NCBI GenBank assembly: GCA_021234155.1
Contig: JAJEKV010000002.1
Span: 34,762,128 to 34,826,127, forward strand
Direction of reading: 5' to 3'
DNA from: Isoetes taiwanensis
Lineage: Eukaryota > Streptophyta > Lycopodiopsida > Isoetales > Isoetaceae
Length of the DNA: 64,000 nucleotides
The notes below the pieces were generated by a model. That model saw only the letters and a list, made by a program, of their open reading frames with translations, ran no database searches and was not told the origin of the DNA. This document shows positions 26,445 through 37,475 of the stretch, piece after piece (position 1 is the stretch's first letter; every line of letters starts with the position of its first letter). The position numbers and the translations under genes were made by a program.

Positions 26445-27469
26445 AAACAGACATAGCAGTCTATCTCTATTTTTCATAGTTCTAGCTTTTTATATTTGTT
26501 TTTCATTCTTTTGCATTGCTTCCACAACTTGAGAAGATAAAAAATACAAGTTTTGAGTTCACCTTTCAATACATAGGTTTATGAAATCCATGGAACGCGT
26601 ACTCTAACAGATAACTTGGAATGAACACTAGAAAGTTTATGCTAAACCTCAAGATCAGGAGCATTGATTATTTTTAATGAATAGATTAGCTCATGAGGTG
26701 CTTATATCCCGCAATTGAAACTGCAATTGATTAACATGAGGGAGTTCTTAATTTTAAAAAGAAGGTGGACCGGTAATGGTTTCAGGTAATACGAACCTTT
26801 CTTGATTTCTTGAAAACAAACGCTATGGCTTTTTTACGTGTTTGTTTTTGGGGTGATTCCATATCGTGGTAACCTTTCATAATGTGATTTTTTTGCGGAT
26901 GACTTTGAATCATTTTACTCCTATATAGACATAAGTTATCATTCACTTGTAATTGAAAAAATAAAAGAAAATCAAAACCTCATCATCAAGGCTAATAGAC
27001 ATTTTTCTTAGATAAAGCAAGTTGTCTAATACTTATATTCAAAATTTTGGGTCAAAATTCATTTTCCTACAAAAGTTAGAGATTTGATTTGGGAGCGACT
27101 TTACGGAAACCAAAGTATTGGTTCACGTAAGACAAGCGGCCAGCTTTTGACCTGTCATGTTCAAACAACCCTATCTCCCTTCTCGGACCTGGATTGAGGT
27201 GCAGTTTTTTGTGTCTTACTCTCTAACTCGTGTAGAAAAATACAAAAATAATGAAAAAAATCATAAAAATCATCTTACCGAGACAGTTTTACTTTATCTA
27301 AACATGTAGCAAAACAGACTTGACCCCCTTGGGTTTACCTAAGTGTAACTCTCATGAATGGGGACCAATAGATTTTTAGGTATTTTTCCCATGCAATGTG
27401 ACTGCTATATATTAACATATAAGAAGGGTTTGACTGATTATTGAACCTTTGATTTTATATGAATTTTAA
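26445..27469. other. AT-rich region, no gene seen
   Basis: No ORF or motif I can support. It may be the interior of a CACTA-type element ending at 27556. Confidence 0.3.
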
Positions 27470-27556
27470 AGCAAACAGTGCAAATGCACCTTTTCTGGTT
27501 CATCATGTGACGACTCTAGTGTTAAAGTGATGAAAAATGACTATTCTCTTGTAGTG
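27470..27556 (-). mobile_element. CACTA-type transposon terminus
   Basis: Read on the minus strand from 27556 the sequence begins CACTACAAGAGAATAGTCAT and continues with a GTCGTCA subterminal motif, the usual form of plant CACTA (EnSpm) ends. It abuts gene X copy 2 at the exact base where that copy begins. The other end is not certain. CACTACAAAATAAC at 21908 with a preceding TTG, matching the TTG after 27556, is a candidate. Confidence 0.45.
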
Positions 27557-28012
27557 TTGGGATCACTAATCACTGGGAAAAGTAAGAAGAAGGGTGGCTC
27601 CGGAAATGATCTATTTGTTCTTAATGAGAAGAATAATTGTTGGATGGATCTCTCTAAAATGCTTCTTCTGTTAGTTCGCTTCTATGATATGAAAGTGGAA
27701 GAATGTGGAGGGAAACTCCAAATTGCTATAAAGTTGGATGAGATGGAACTTATGAGAGGGTTTCTTTGACATTAATGAACAGGGCATTGTCAAATTCTGA
27801 TAATAGAATAGAATAGAATAGAATAGAATAGTTTTTTTATCGTCCACTGAGACCAATCGGCCTATGGGACCCGAAAGGAGCTTGATAAACTTATTTACTT
27901 GTCCCAAGAAAAACCCGCCCGCGGGTTTTCGAGGGAAAAACCGTGGCAGTAATAAGAATGTTGTCAAACTGTACAAGTATACATCATCATGAAATAAATG
28001 TGTATGTACATG

Positions 28013-28816
28013 TCAAGTGCGTGCCCGAGGACATAGCTGATCTCGCATGTCCATGACCTCCTGAAGGTATGATCCTAGCATCCGTACGGATGCCGTGCTC
28101 AATGTCACATGTAGCGGCTGGCCAGGGCGACCAACTTCGGCATAGCGCGTCCGGATTTGATCATATGCTGGGCAACTTTGAAGGGTATGAGATTCATCCT
28201 CAATGACTCCCATTTGGCAGCATTGACAGAGCCTGTCCTGACGTGGCTCACCAATCCATCTGCCTGTCTCAATTCGAAGATGATGTGCCCTTGTGCGAAT
28301 GGAGGCAATGAGTCTGCGTCTTTTCATGGGCAAGTGGGTGCGCAGGTAGCATTGTGGGCCTCGTTCCAATGTGGGATTTATGTGGCGCTGGTAGTGTGCT
28401 GTCTTGACCTGTTCAAGGGCGCTGGCATCCCAAAGCTTGCTGATGAAGCAAGCGTCAAGATATTGCCTCAAGCTATGGCGACTGCCTCTTTTGCACATGT
28501 ATGCACCATGCTCCCGCACATTCCATCTAGCCATCCATTGAGCTCTCTTTTCCCTCCAAAGATGCCTTGAGCGTTGTGGCCCCATTGCCATGATATAAGC
28601 TAGTTTTGGGAGACGAGCATCGTCCATGTTGACCACCTTCTTCTGAAAATATACAATGTGGTGATCAAGGGCCGCCCTCTGAAGAGGCAAGAATCCTGTT
28701 TCCTGCAGTAGAATTTGATATGGGACTGTGGACTTCACCCCTAGTGCTCGCATCAAGAAGGCTTTCTTTTGCTCCCAAGTCATTCCAAGTAGCGAGGGAT
28801 ACTCACCGGGCCCCAT
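28013..28816 (-). pseudogene. LINE ORF2 C-terminus with zinc finger
   Basis: 267 codons starting inside the RT thumb. It contains HINPTLERGP, RIRTRAHHLRIETGRW and a CCHC-type finger, CQCC...EDESHTLQSCPAY, typical of the C-terminus of LINE ORF2 proteins. It is paralogous to 23523-24173. It acts with RT in target-primed reverse transcription at the RNA 3' end. The frame upstream is broken. Confidence 0.85.
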
Positions 28817-29620
28817 ACTTCAACCCCGTATAAAAGGACGGGCTCCACTAAGACTTTGAGCAGTGTGACCGATGGGTCCAATCATACAACTCCGGCTCTA
28901 TGACTATTGTTTTGCATTGCATATAGTGCTTTCCAGCCCGCCCGTAACTTCGTAGCCATTATGGATGTGTCCCAAAGCATAGTAGACGGAAACTCCACTC
29001 CCAAATATTTGTATGTGGATGCTACTTCCACATTACGCCTCTGAATAGCGGAAGGAGGGATCCTCGGTATCGTGAAGATGATATGAAAACCACCTTAGTC
29101 TTGGCCAAGTTGACGCAGCGATATCGGTTAAACTTGACAAAATGTGTCCGGGCATCGAGATGTCGTTGCATGTCCTGCTGGTGTGTAAGCTAGGAGGTCC
29201 ACATCATCAAAGATATATTAACCGCTTGATGATCCGGTAGAAAGGTGAGCCCCGTCGCCCCCATTATCGGCAAACCCAGCTCTCCAATTGATCAATGTAA
29301 ATCCCAAACAATGTTGGGGAGAGAGGGCATCCACTGGCGAACCCCGATACTACTATCAAATGGTTGGCTTTGCCTACCGCAACCGACAGAGCATCTTTCA
29401 TAAAGCACAGCCCTTGCGTGCGCAAATCTACCGGAACCCCCAATCGTCGCAATCTTGCCCATAGTTTTCCCCGCCACGATGTCAAATGCCTTTGCAAAAT
29501 CCACGAAGCAACAATATAGATCCCGGCGGTTCCTTCCTGTCTTCAACCGAGCTTCGCAATGTGAAGATGTGGTCAATGGTTGAGTGTCGGTCCGAATCTG
29601 CCGGGTGAGGGCCCGTATCT
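28817..29620 (-). pseudogene. LINE reverse transcriptase core
   Basis: RT motif A appears as CCFVDFAKAFDIV (about 29470-29515). Motif B, GCPLSPTLFGIYIDQLE, lies in a different frame (about 29275-29330). Motif C, FDDVDLL, lies at 29193-29215. The three motifs are in the right order and spacing but spread over frames, so at least two indels separate them. Confidence 0.8.
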
Positions 29621-30189
29621 CTCTTTGCCTCTGCTTGACCCGTCAATCGCTGCTTTCGAGAATCCCAACAAGCAATTTTGCAAACACCGAATCGACCATG
29701 ATTGTTCGGTAATTGGTCGGGCAAAGGCGGGTCACCCGCCTTATAGATGGGAACAACTCGCTATTGGTCCACCGCGCATGGAAAACCTTCTGTAATGCCT
29801 TGTTGAACAAGGCCCGGTTAGATCGGTATTATGGATGGCCACCGCCCACTTAAACAATTACTGCACCGCATGCCATCCGGTCCCGGGCTTTCCATTGGCA
29901 AGGCCGTAAGCCTTGTTCCACGTCCCGAATCTGTGATTTCTAGCACTTGGGCCTTCTTGCGGGGGTAATGCCGCATGTGCACCCCGAGGGTCGTGATAGG
30001 CTGTTGCAAGTATTGCCTCCACCGCCGGGAGTGATGTTCCCCGTGGGTCATCTTGGCTTTCTAAGAACCCTTCGCGGAAGGTCCCGGGTGACGCCGTTCG
30101 AGATAAAACATTTCCCCTTGATGTCTTTAATGTACCCGCTTTCTTAGCTTTAAAGGAAGACGCGGATCGTGTCCGGACCGCATGTGGGC

Positions 30190-31353
30190 TTAAAGGTTCT
30201 CCGTGACTTGGCGGAGCCAGCGTTTGTGTTCCTTGCACTCTGCATCAAACCATTGATTACGTGGGAAGGTTGTGTTCCTGGAGGTCCGTCGCGGGCGGCT
30301 TATCCCAAAGCATCTCTCTCGCCGTAGCCCTAAGCACATCGGTCCGGTCAGGGCCGTCATTTGCTCTAGTGTAGGATATTGCAAAATTTCGCGGTCATCT
30401 ATAAGCATCACGGGCATAAGCCCCCCGCATGTTCATAATCCAATCGCAATGAGGCATGTGAGGAGTTGTGGCACAGGGGGTTCGCACAACCTGCCAAGCC
30501 AACTTCAAGTAAAGTGGTAAGTGGTCTGAGTCGATCTCTTCATCCCTATTAGTTGTTCCCACCTGGAAGTGCTTGACGACATGCATATCCCTTTCGGGCA
30601 CCAAAGAAATAGTCCACCACACTAGATCCTCCCCACGGTTTTCCCCGTCTACAAGTGCTCTTGGGGTGGGGCGGCCACCGCGCCGATCCATTGCGCGGTA
30701 CCGTGTCAAAGATACCACGAGCAAAAGCAATTGTCTACCATAGCGTGTGACTGATTGTCATCCGATGTCCATGGCCAAAACGCTTGCAGACACGGTTGCA
30801 ATATATCATCATCAAGGGATCAAATCTCATGGGTTGTTCTACCCGTGCGCCGCATTGAAGTCTTCAAGGAGTATGACACGCCTAACCGCTTATCTTTAGC
30901 GTATGTCATCATATAGATCGACATAGGGTCCAGCCTATCCACATCCGGAAGTGGGTGTGATAGAAGTTGCTTTCGCATGTGGAAAGTAGCGGTCCGCCAC
31001 AAAGAGGGGTCTGCTCTTGCAGTTTTGCACACGCACCCACAAGTACCGGTTGTGCTTTGTCCGTCTTGAACAAGGAAACCGATCAGTACATTAGCCGTTC
31101 GATAGTAGCAGTAACTCCCCATGCCCCGCTTTCCCGTGGCAATCATTGAAGATTGAGTAGCTACCGTATCCCGGCAAGCTCGGGTATCCCGCGGTCCCGC
31201 ATGCTCCCATGTTTCCATAAGGAAGATCGGGATCCATATCCGCAAAGAATGAGTTGAGACTATCTCCCTTCTCGCCATGGGAAGCCCGGTAATTCCGGTG
31301 AGACCATGCGAGGCACAATTCCTATTTGGTCGGCCCGGCGCTTGGGGATTCAA
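30190..31353 (-). pseudogene. LINE apurinic-type endonuclease
   Basis: SDHLPLYL near 30500-30525 is the catalytic SDH motif of exonuclease III-type endonucleases. EDFNAAHG near 30845-30870 matches the GDFN motif with Gly changed to Glu. Several frame changes occur. This enzyme would nick target DNA to prime reverse transcription. Confidence 0.7.
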
Positions 31354-32800
31354 TTATGGCAGCAGAAGGGGATGGCGTAAGTAGAGGCAGACTGAGATGT
31401 GCGAAAGCAACGTAAGGTGAAGCAACTTGAGCGTGGCGCGGCGGTCAGAAGTGGGCGAAGAAGTGGCATGGTCGAGCTGCCGAGGGTTAGCGGGATTCGC
31501 GACGCATTTGGCGGCTTGAAAATTTGCATCTTACCCGAATCAGTCCCCCGGCAGCCTCCTCGTCTGCGAATGCTTTTAACTTTGGCCAACTTCGTGCTGT
31601 GGTCTTCTTGTTGTTATGGGTTAGGTCTCTACAACATACAAGGCGCTTCCTTCAAACGCTTACCCCCGGGCGTAGGATAGCCGCCACTTCACTTCGCGCA
31701 TCTCGTCGCAGGAACGTGACTACCCGTATCTGCGGCTCAAGGCCAAGCCATGGCGCCTCGCCCTAATAATATGTACCGCACCGGAATGTCATTCGAGCAA
31801 GAATCAACATTTGGAGCCTTAACGAGGTCCTCCCCGCCCTCTTCTATCGTGCCAATGCACCACCACATTGTGGCTTCTCCCTCGACTCTTGGAACTCTCG
31901 ATTTTGGGTCAATCCTCGCACAACAGAGTTGTTTGTTGTCGGCGAGCATAGGGTCGTGGCCTACGTTGGGGTGGGGTGGCATAGCATGGCTTGGGGATGC
32001 GATGAGCGGATGGTCCCGGCCGACACCTTCAAGACTCTTGGGCAGTGGACTGCCGTAAAGCGTGTATAGCGGTCTCTCCTTCCGGGCCGGGAGCTTAGCT
32101 CCTGCTGAAATTGTTGCTGCCTTTTCAATTCACGCATGCACCGGCTGCAATTGCTCATGAGCCTGCGCATTGAGGCCCTTGCCTTGTTCGGTGATGGCTG
32201 CCCTCCCCTCGCACCTTCCGATCTCGAAATGGGGAGCTATGCTCCGGTCTCTGGCGTTTGTGAGTCCAAAGATAGGGTTCATTGCGGAGGCCACTTCTTG
32301 TGTCTCAACCCTAGTTTGAAGGGGCTCTCAATTGTGATGGCTCTCTTCAAAAGCGACTGAACTTTTCGCATCCGCGATGGCGACCTCCTCGACCTCGATT
32401 GAAGGCGGAGATGGTTGCCATTGTCTCTTGCTCAACCGCGTTGCTTTTCCCCGTGTCATGGTTTCAATGGCGGTGGACATGGAATCCATGCGGCCTCGCA
32501 TGTCGGCAAGACTCTTCTTGTCCTTCGCCTTTTCCGAGTGCACTAGGCGAAGGCCATCTTCTAGGTGTTTGTATCGCGGATCTCCATGCGGCTCTTGCTT
32601 TTTTGAGAGCCACCGCTTCTTGAGCAATTTGGGTCGCGGAGGCCTGCATTTCCTCGCCAAGCAAACAATTCAAGCTTTGTTGCCCTCTGCCATTGCTTGA
32701 ACCTGTTTCCGGTGGCTCCTCAACCGCCTGGTTTGGTGGTGGTGAAGCCCTGGATCTGACTTGCCGCTAGGCTAGAGTATCCGTCATAGGCTGTCGAGCT
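31354..32800 (-). pseudogene. LINE ORF1-like region
   Basis: GC-rich stretch. The ORF 32328-32660 minus encodes a basic, Lys/Arg-rich product with a helical middle (DKKSLADMRGRMDSMSTAIE) suited to a coiled coil, as in ORF1 chaperones. No RNA-recognition motif could be read. Other ORFs on both strands are shadows. Confidence 0.4.
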
Positions 32801-33134
32801 ATATTTGTTGCACGCGAGACTTTGCCCGCTTCTCTTTTCAATGTGCACCTATCAATTTTGCCGTGTCATCCGGTTAAGCGATTGGGGATGGCATCTATGT
32901 ACTCTCCCAATAGAAGTTTTGCCGCCATATTCTGCGCTAGGTAGAGGGGATCACAGATCGCACCATCCACATGCATATCTCGTGGGGTTGGATGAAGGGA
33001 TGCAGGGCTCGTCCGGCTCTTCTATCAATCGAAGTTGCCATGAATAGGGTGTCACCCTACGGGCGGCTTGTCCGAAAGCCTCCAAGCACTTTGATCCGCA
33101 CAACCTCGGCCCCTTTGGGGCGCCGAGTCCAAAG

Positions 33135-33490
33135 CTTCCACGTCGGCAGCGGTAGTTTCCAAGTGCAAGAAGCAAGTCGCGGGCTCTTTCACCTTCTGAG
33201 ACACAATAAAGAAAGTGTTAAAGTGCATAAATCAAAGCGCAGCCTCAAGTTCAACCTCTGCCACCTTCACGGACACTTGTCTGAAATGAAACCTCGTCCC
33301 TTTTACGGATGCTCAACCAAAGCTTCCACGTGTCGAGGCGGTAAAGCCAGGCTTCCAAGTGCAAGAAGCAAGTGCAGGCTCTTTCACCTTACAGACACCT
33401 GTCTGAAAGTGTTCAAGTGCATAAATCAAGCGCAGCCTCAAGTTCAACCTCTGCCACCTTACAGACACTTGTCTGAAATGAAAATAAGCA
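33135..33490. repeat. About 186-bp tandem duplication in LINE 5' region
   Basis: Two copies starting AAGCTTCCACGT at 33135 and 33321, sharing CAAGTGCAAGAAGCAAGT, GCAGCCTCAAGTTCAACCTC and GACACTTGTCTGAAATGAAA. The second copy carries additional small indels. Confidence 0.8.
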
Positions 33491-33787
33491 ATGGCTTTCC
33501 CTCTTACGTATCCCGTCTGCAAGGCTTTAGCATGTAAATGTTTTAATCCAAGGTGATTGGATGGTATCACACCCTTTGAATCCCGCCTTTAAAATCGGGT
33601 TGCAAAACCGGATGTTTTCTCCTCTCGGATCTTAAGCAAATGTGGATAAACCATATGTCTTTAGAATCATCCGCGTAACAAGCATTCTAATGATATGCAT
33701 TGCTCCCAAAACGAGCTGCAGATCAATAGATATGAAGAAAAGTATTAGTCTTGAAAAATAGAACAATGGAAACCCTAAATCCAAAGA

Positions 33788-34560
33788 TGAAAATCTGTTG
33801 TTTTCACTCTGAAATCCTGTTCAAACATCAGCAACATAAAATATCTTTTAAATAACTCTGAGAGAGCTCTCCAAAGATATAAATTTAAATTGAAACCGAA
33901 GTCACAAAGAAATAGACATGAACAAAAATGTAATATGAACCACAAAGCAGTGGTGCAGGCTGAAAATCTGTGTTTTTGCTATGCAAACACCATTCAAACA
34001 CATGCAAATCACATACCTTCAGAAAGATCTCTGAGGGAGCTTTCCAACGCGATAAATTTCAGCTGAAACGGAGTTAAAATTCCCCAAATATGATAAAAAA
34101 TATGTGGACAATACCACGAGCACTTCAGGGTTTTTTGTGCCCTCAATTTGCAGCCCAAAAATCTGAGTTTTTGCTGAGGAAATAGTATTAAAAACACATA
34201 CAGATTACATATCAATAGGAAGAAATCTGAGATGGCTTCCCAACGCAATAAATTTCAGCTGAAACAGAGTTCTTGATCTCCAGATATGATCAAAAGTGGG
34301 CAGCACCACCAACACTTCAGGGTTTTTTGGGGCCCCCAATTTGCAGCCCGGAAATCTGTGTTTCTGATGCAGAATAATTAGTGAAACATATACAAATCAC
34401 ATACCGACAGAAAGAGCTTTGAGATGGCTTTCCAATGCAACAAATTTCGGCTGAAATGGACTTCCAGATCTCCAGTTATGATTGAAAATGTGTGACCGGC
34501 TTTCAGAGCGCCTAGGGTTTCAGAGCGCCTGGGTGAATTGTGACGTCCTGCGAATAACCA
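33788..34560. repeat. Tandem ~195-bp monomers at LINE 5' end
   Basis: Units begin at 34011, 34207 and 34399 (ACATA...AGAAA..TCTGAG), with a more diverged unit before them from about 33788. Each contains AAATTTCAGCTGAAA and CACTTCAGGGTTTTTTG. The last unit is partial and ends at the insertion point. Layout resembles promoter monomers at the 5' ends of some mammalian L1 families. Confidence 0.8.
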
Positions 34561-35712
34561 AATGAGGAAGGGAAGTTCTCTGTTCAATCAGAGGACCATA
34601 TTTGGTGGATAGGGATATTTCAAGTACCAGAAGAAAATCATGGTGTTCTTCAGTGGGTCTTTCAACAGACACCTATTCCTACTATTATTGCTGCTCATGG
34701 AGTCGGAGAGAAGCTTCAGGTTCCTGGCTACGGAGATTACGAGGTTGAATGGCATTTGGCTGCTGATCTAAAGACCATCAAGTGCATGTATAACATGAAA
34801 TATGGTTCTGGTAAGACTACCCACGCATGTCCTTACTGTTTGTATGCTAGGGTAGATGATAAGGGGAAGGGAATGAGTACTCTCATTTGTGACCAGGATG
34901 CTGAACCAACGCGTGAGAAGGAGGACAAAACTTTGATCCCCGTACTTGCAATTCCTGTGAAGAGAGTACATATTTGCACTCTCCATGCCTTTCTAAGAAT
35001 AGTGGATAAGATGGTGTACATGAGCATTCTTTTTGCTTGGAATAAGTCTCCACAATCAGCCAGAGAAAAGTGTATGAAAGATGTTGAGAACGTGCTTTAT
35101 GATCTTGGTCTTCATGGTGGTGACTATAAAATCTTGCAAGATCCTAAGAAGAGAGGCAAGGTTCCTTGTAAACCATCCATGGGTGGGGTGAAAGCGAAAA
35201 GATTTCTGTCTTGTACTAAATTACGTAGAATGGATCATTGCCAACCTGAAAGTGGGAGGGGTATAAGGACTTCTTGGTAGCGTAAGATGACCGCATTTCA
35301 CGGGGAGGGCAAAACTAAAGAAAATTAAAGCGTGGCGCAATCCGAAAAGCGGTCGTAACTTTGATGGCGAGAAGAAAATGGTGGGTGGAAAGTTAGATGA
35401 ATTCAAAGTAGCAATGGCGAATTCATTCAAGTCGCTTATACAAGCATGGGGAGAATGCAATGTCACACATTACATTCATATACTTCACCTACCCATGGCT
35501 TGTGGTTTGCCAAAGAGTACGGGAGCTTGGGAATATGGAATACGCAGGGAATGGAGAAGTCACATAAGCAAGCCAAGAATGCTTTTTTCAGGTTCACACA
35601 ACATCGAGGTTCGTGTGGTAACTCATTGCAACAGATGTGCCAATGGTTCTATAGAAGGATTATCTGCAAGCTAGAGACAAAAGATAAAGCTAAACAAGAT
35701 GACGTTGGCTAG

Positions 35713-36224
35713 AATATTGAGGAGAAAAGTTGAGCAGGAAAAAAAGAAACAGATATGGTGTAGTTCTAGTGCAGCAGACAAGTTAAGGCAGTGGCGATCC
35801 ACAAGGATCAGACATGGTAGAAGATATACTTTTGGGGAATCAATTGTATGAACAAATTCATATTAATGTATAACTATTGACCATGATGTGCAACTATAAT
35901 GTTTCAAATATGTTAGGTTGGCGGCGGGCACGCAGTGCGCAAACTTAGTTGGTATTCAATTGATGAATGACAAGTATTATTCAATAATACAAGGCTTAAT
36001 GAAGTTGGGAATTAGTTATAGATTAATCGCTATTCGCACCGCATTACCTGCCAAAAGCATTTGGTTTCCGTGGGCTATCTTTTGCCGTTTTATACGGTAA
36101 CAAATCATACCCTTTAAATAATTATCTTTGTTATCGATGTTGTCTGCTTTTGATATTTGTTCTAAGTCATTACATTGCATATTTATCAATCTTGTCCACT
36201 TTGTTGCATTACAGTTCAGAGACA
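35713..36224. other. Intergenic stretch between X copy 2 and gene H
   Basis: AT-rich. It ends with TTGTTGCATTACAG at 36201-36214, a good splice acceptor directly before the ATG-containing exon of gene H. Earlier exons of H may lie here but none was recognised. Confidence 0.4.
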
Positions 36225-36558
36225 ATGGCACAGAATAGCGGTAATGCCTGATCTAACAATCCCAACAACCAAAGAACGAAGAGAAGGCGTCGTGCCTCAG
36301 AGCACACATCATGGGGAAGACAAATGAGGGCGGCACTAACTATGTGAGTGCTTCTAACAACCGAATGAGCACCGTCTTCCGGTTTAAAACATCCATCAAA
36401 GCAGTGTCCGACCCGTCAGTTCGAATGTTGCCAATGACGCAGAGGAGATTTTTAGAGATATACCTTTCGAGCCAAGGCGTGTTTACCTGTTCTCTTCTGG
36501 CCATTTAGTCGGAGAAGGAACCTTTGTGCAGGCAGCTCTCTGTCATGGAGTTCCCGTG

Positions 36559-37127
36559 TGTTAGTCCTGTGCCTCCTGGTACAGGACTATTCATGCATAC
36601 GACAGACCAGGTCAAGCTCAAGGATCCTCAGTCAACCGCGGGTCAGCCATCAAAAGCTCGCCAGAAGACCAAGTAGCGGACCCACGCAGATCAAAGCCTA
36701 TCAAGAGGGCCATTTCGCATAAGTGACGGCCCGCCACCGCCGCGTCAGCGTGATTCTAGGCATTTCAAGAGCCCGCCCACATTCTCGTTCAATCGCCTCC
36801 TTCCGAGAGTCGGCACCCCAGATCAGTCGGAGTGTCTATATTGGGCCCAAGGCCATTGTACTATATATATGAGTAGAGCTAGCATATGATGGCTAGATGA
36901 GTTTTGAGTCTTGTCTCATTTTCAGTTCTTCTCTCTATTGCGAGAGCTCATGTATGTTCATCATTGATATCAAGGAAGCTTATCATTTTCCTCTCATTTG
37001 TTACTGTTTTCTTCTTCTTCTTCTCTTCTTGCAAATCCCAAGACATAGTCCCCGGACTCTCTGTTAGATCCCACGGGTCCTCACGGAGGGTGTCTTCCAG
37101 GGAGTTCCCGAACCCGGACCCCAAACA
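36559..37127 (+). repeat. 5' LTR of E
   Basis: TGTTAGTCCTGTG...CCCCAAACA. Its TATA box lies at about 36862-36869 and a CTT-rich tract at about 37010-37030. It is near identical to the 3' LTR from the TATA box on, but riddled with single-base indels before it. No clear TGG-type primer site follows; TCACATGCCGCC at 37128 is only a weak candidate. Confidence 0.9.
36862..36869 (+). promoter_or_regulatory. TATA box in 5' LTR of E
   Basis: TATATATA following GTAC. The same sequence is preserved at 47360-47366 in the 3' LTR, and sequence conservation between LTRs is highest from here downstream. Confidence 0.6.
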
Positions 37128-37475
37128 TCACATGCCGCCTATTTCCGGGTCTGATTCCATCCTACTTTCATACATCGCCATATGCGTCAGAAATTTCACG
37201 CCCGGAAGAACTCCTTTCTCGAGTGGCCTCTCGCTTGGGCGCCATCGGCGTCGAGAAACTGATTCATTTATGTATGGATCTGCTTATGACATAGAGGAGG
37301 CCATCTTCGATCTAGGGCTCGGTCGGCACCACCAACCCCTCGTGTCTGTCTCGTCCGGTTCCCGCCCCAAAGCGTGCAAACATTGCTCACAACCTCGGTC
37401 CACCTCATCACTATCAGGAGCCCTATCAGGCTCAACCTTCTCAACCGTACTTTCATACACCTGAACATGCCTACA

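Larger units (their letters stand above)
27805..34560 (-). mobile_element. Near full-length LINE (non-LTR retrotransposon) in gene X
   Basis: Reads right to left: 5' tandem monomers (about 33.8-34.56 kb), an ORF1-like region (32.3-32.7 kb), endonuclease (31.3-30.2 kb), reverse transcriptase (29.6-28.9 kb), C-terminal zinc finger (28.8-28.0 kb), a 3' end matching other copies, and a (TATTC)n tail at 27805-27831. It disrupts X between GATAAT and GAGGAAG. A shared AAT flanks both sides, so the target duplication is short or partial. Frameshifts break both ORFs. Confidence 0.88.
27557..35712 (+). pseudogene. Gene X copy 2: DDE-transposase-like protein, 3' part, split by a LINE
   Basis: Two pieces, 27557-27804 and 34561-35712, collinear with copy 1 and extending beyond it. 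They are separated by the LINE. This copy has the stretch TPIPTIIAAHGVGEKLQVPG missing from copy 1 but lacks 16 bp near 27749, a frameshift. After the AADLKTIK and CPYC region, the extra 3' part includes VTHYIHILH and GMEKSHKQAKNAFF. In this style of protein the Glu of GMEKSH would be the third catalytic residue. Frame changes after 35280 suggest further indels or an intron. Together copies 1 and 2 cover one gene, but neither is intact. Confidence 0.6.

Noticed and set aside
32371-33570. Plus-strand ORFs of 70 to 190 codons in the LINE 5' region
   Set aside because: They run antisense to the element, include the tandem repeats, and have no recognisable domain.
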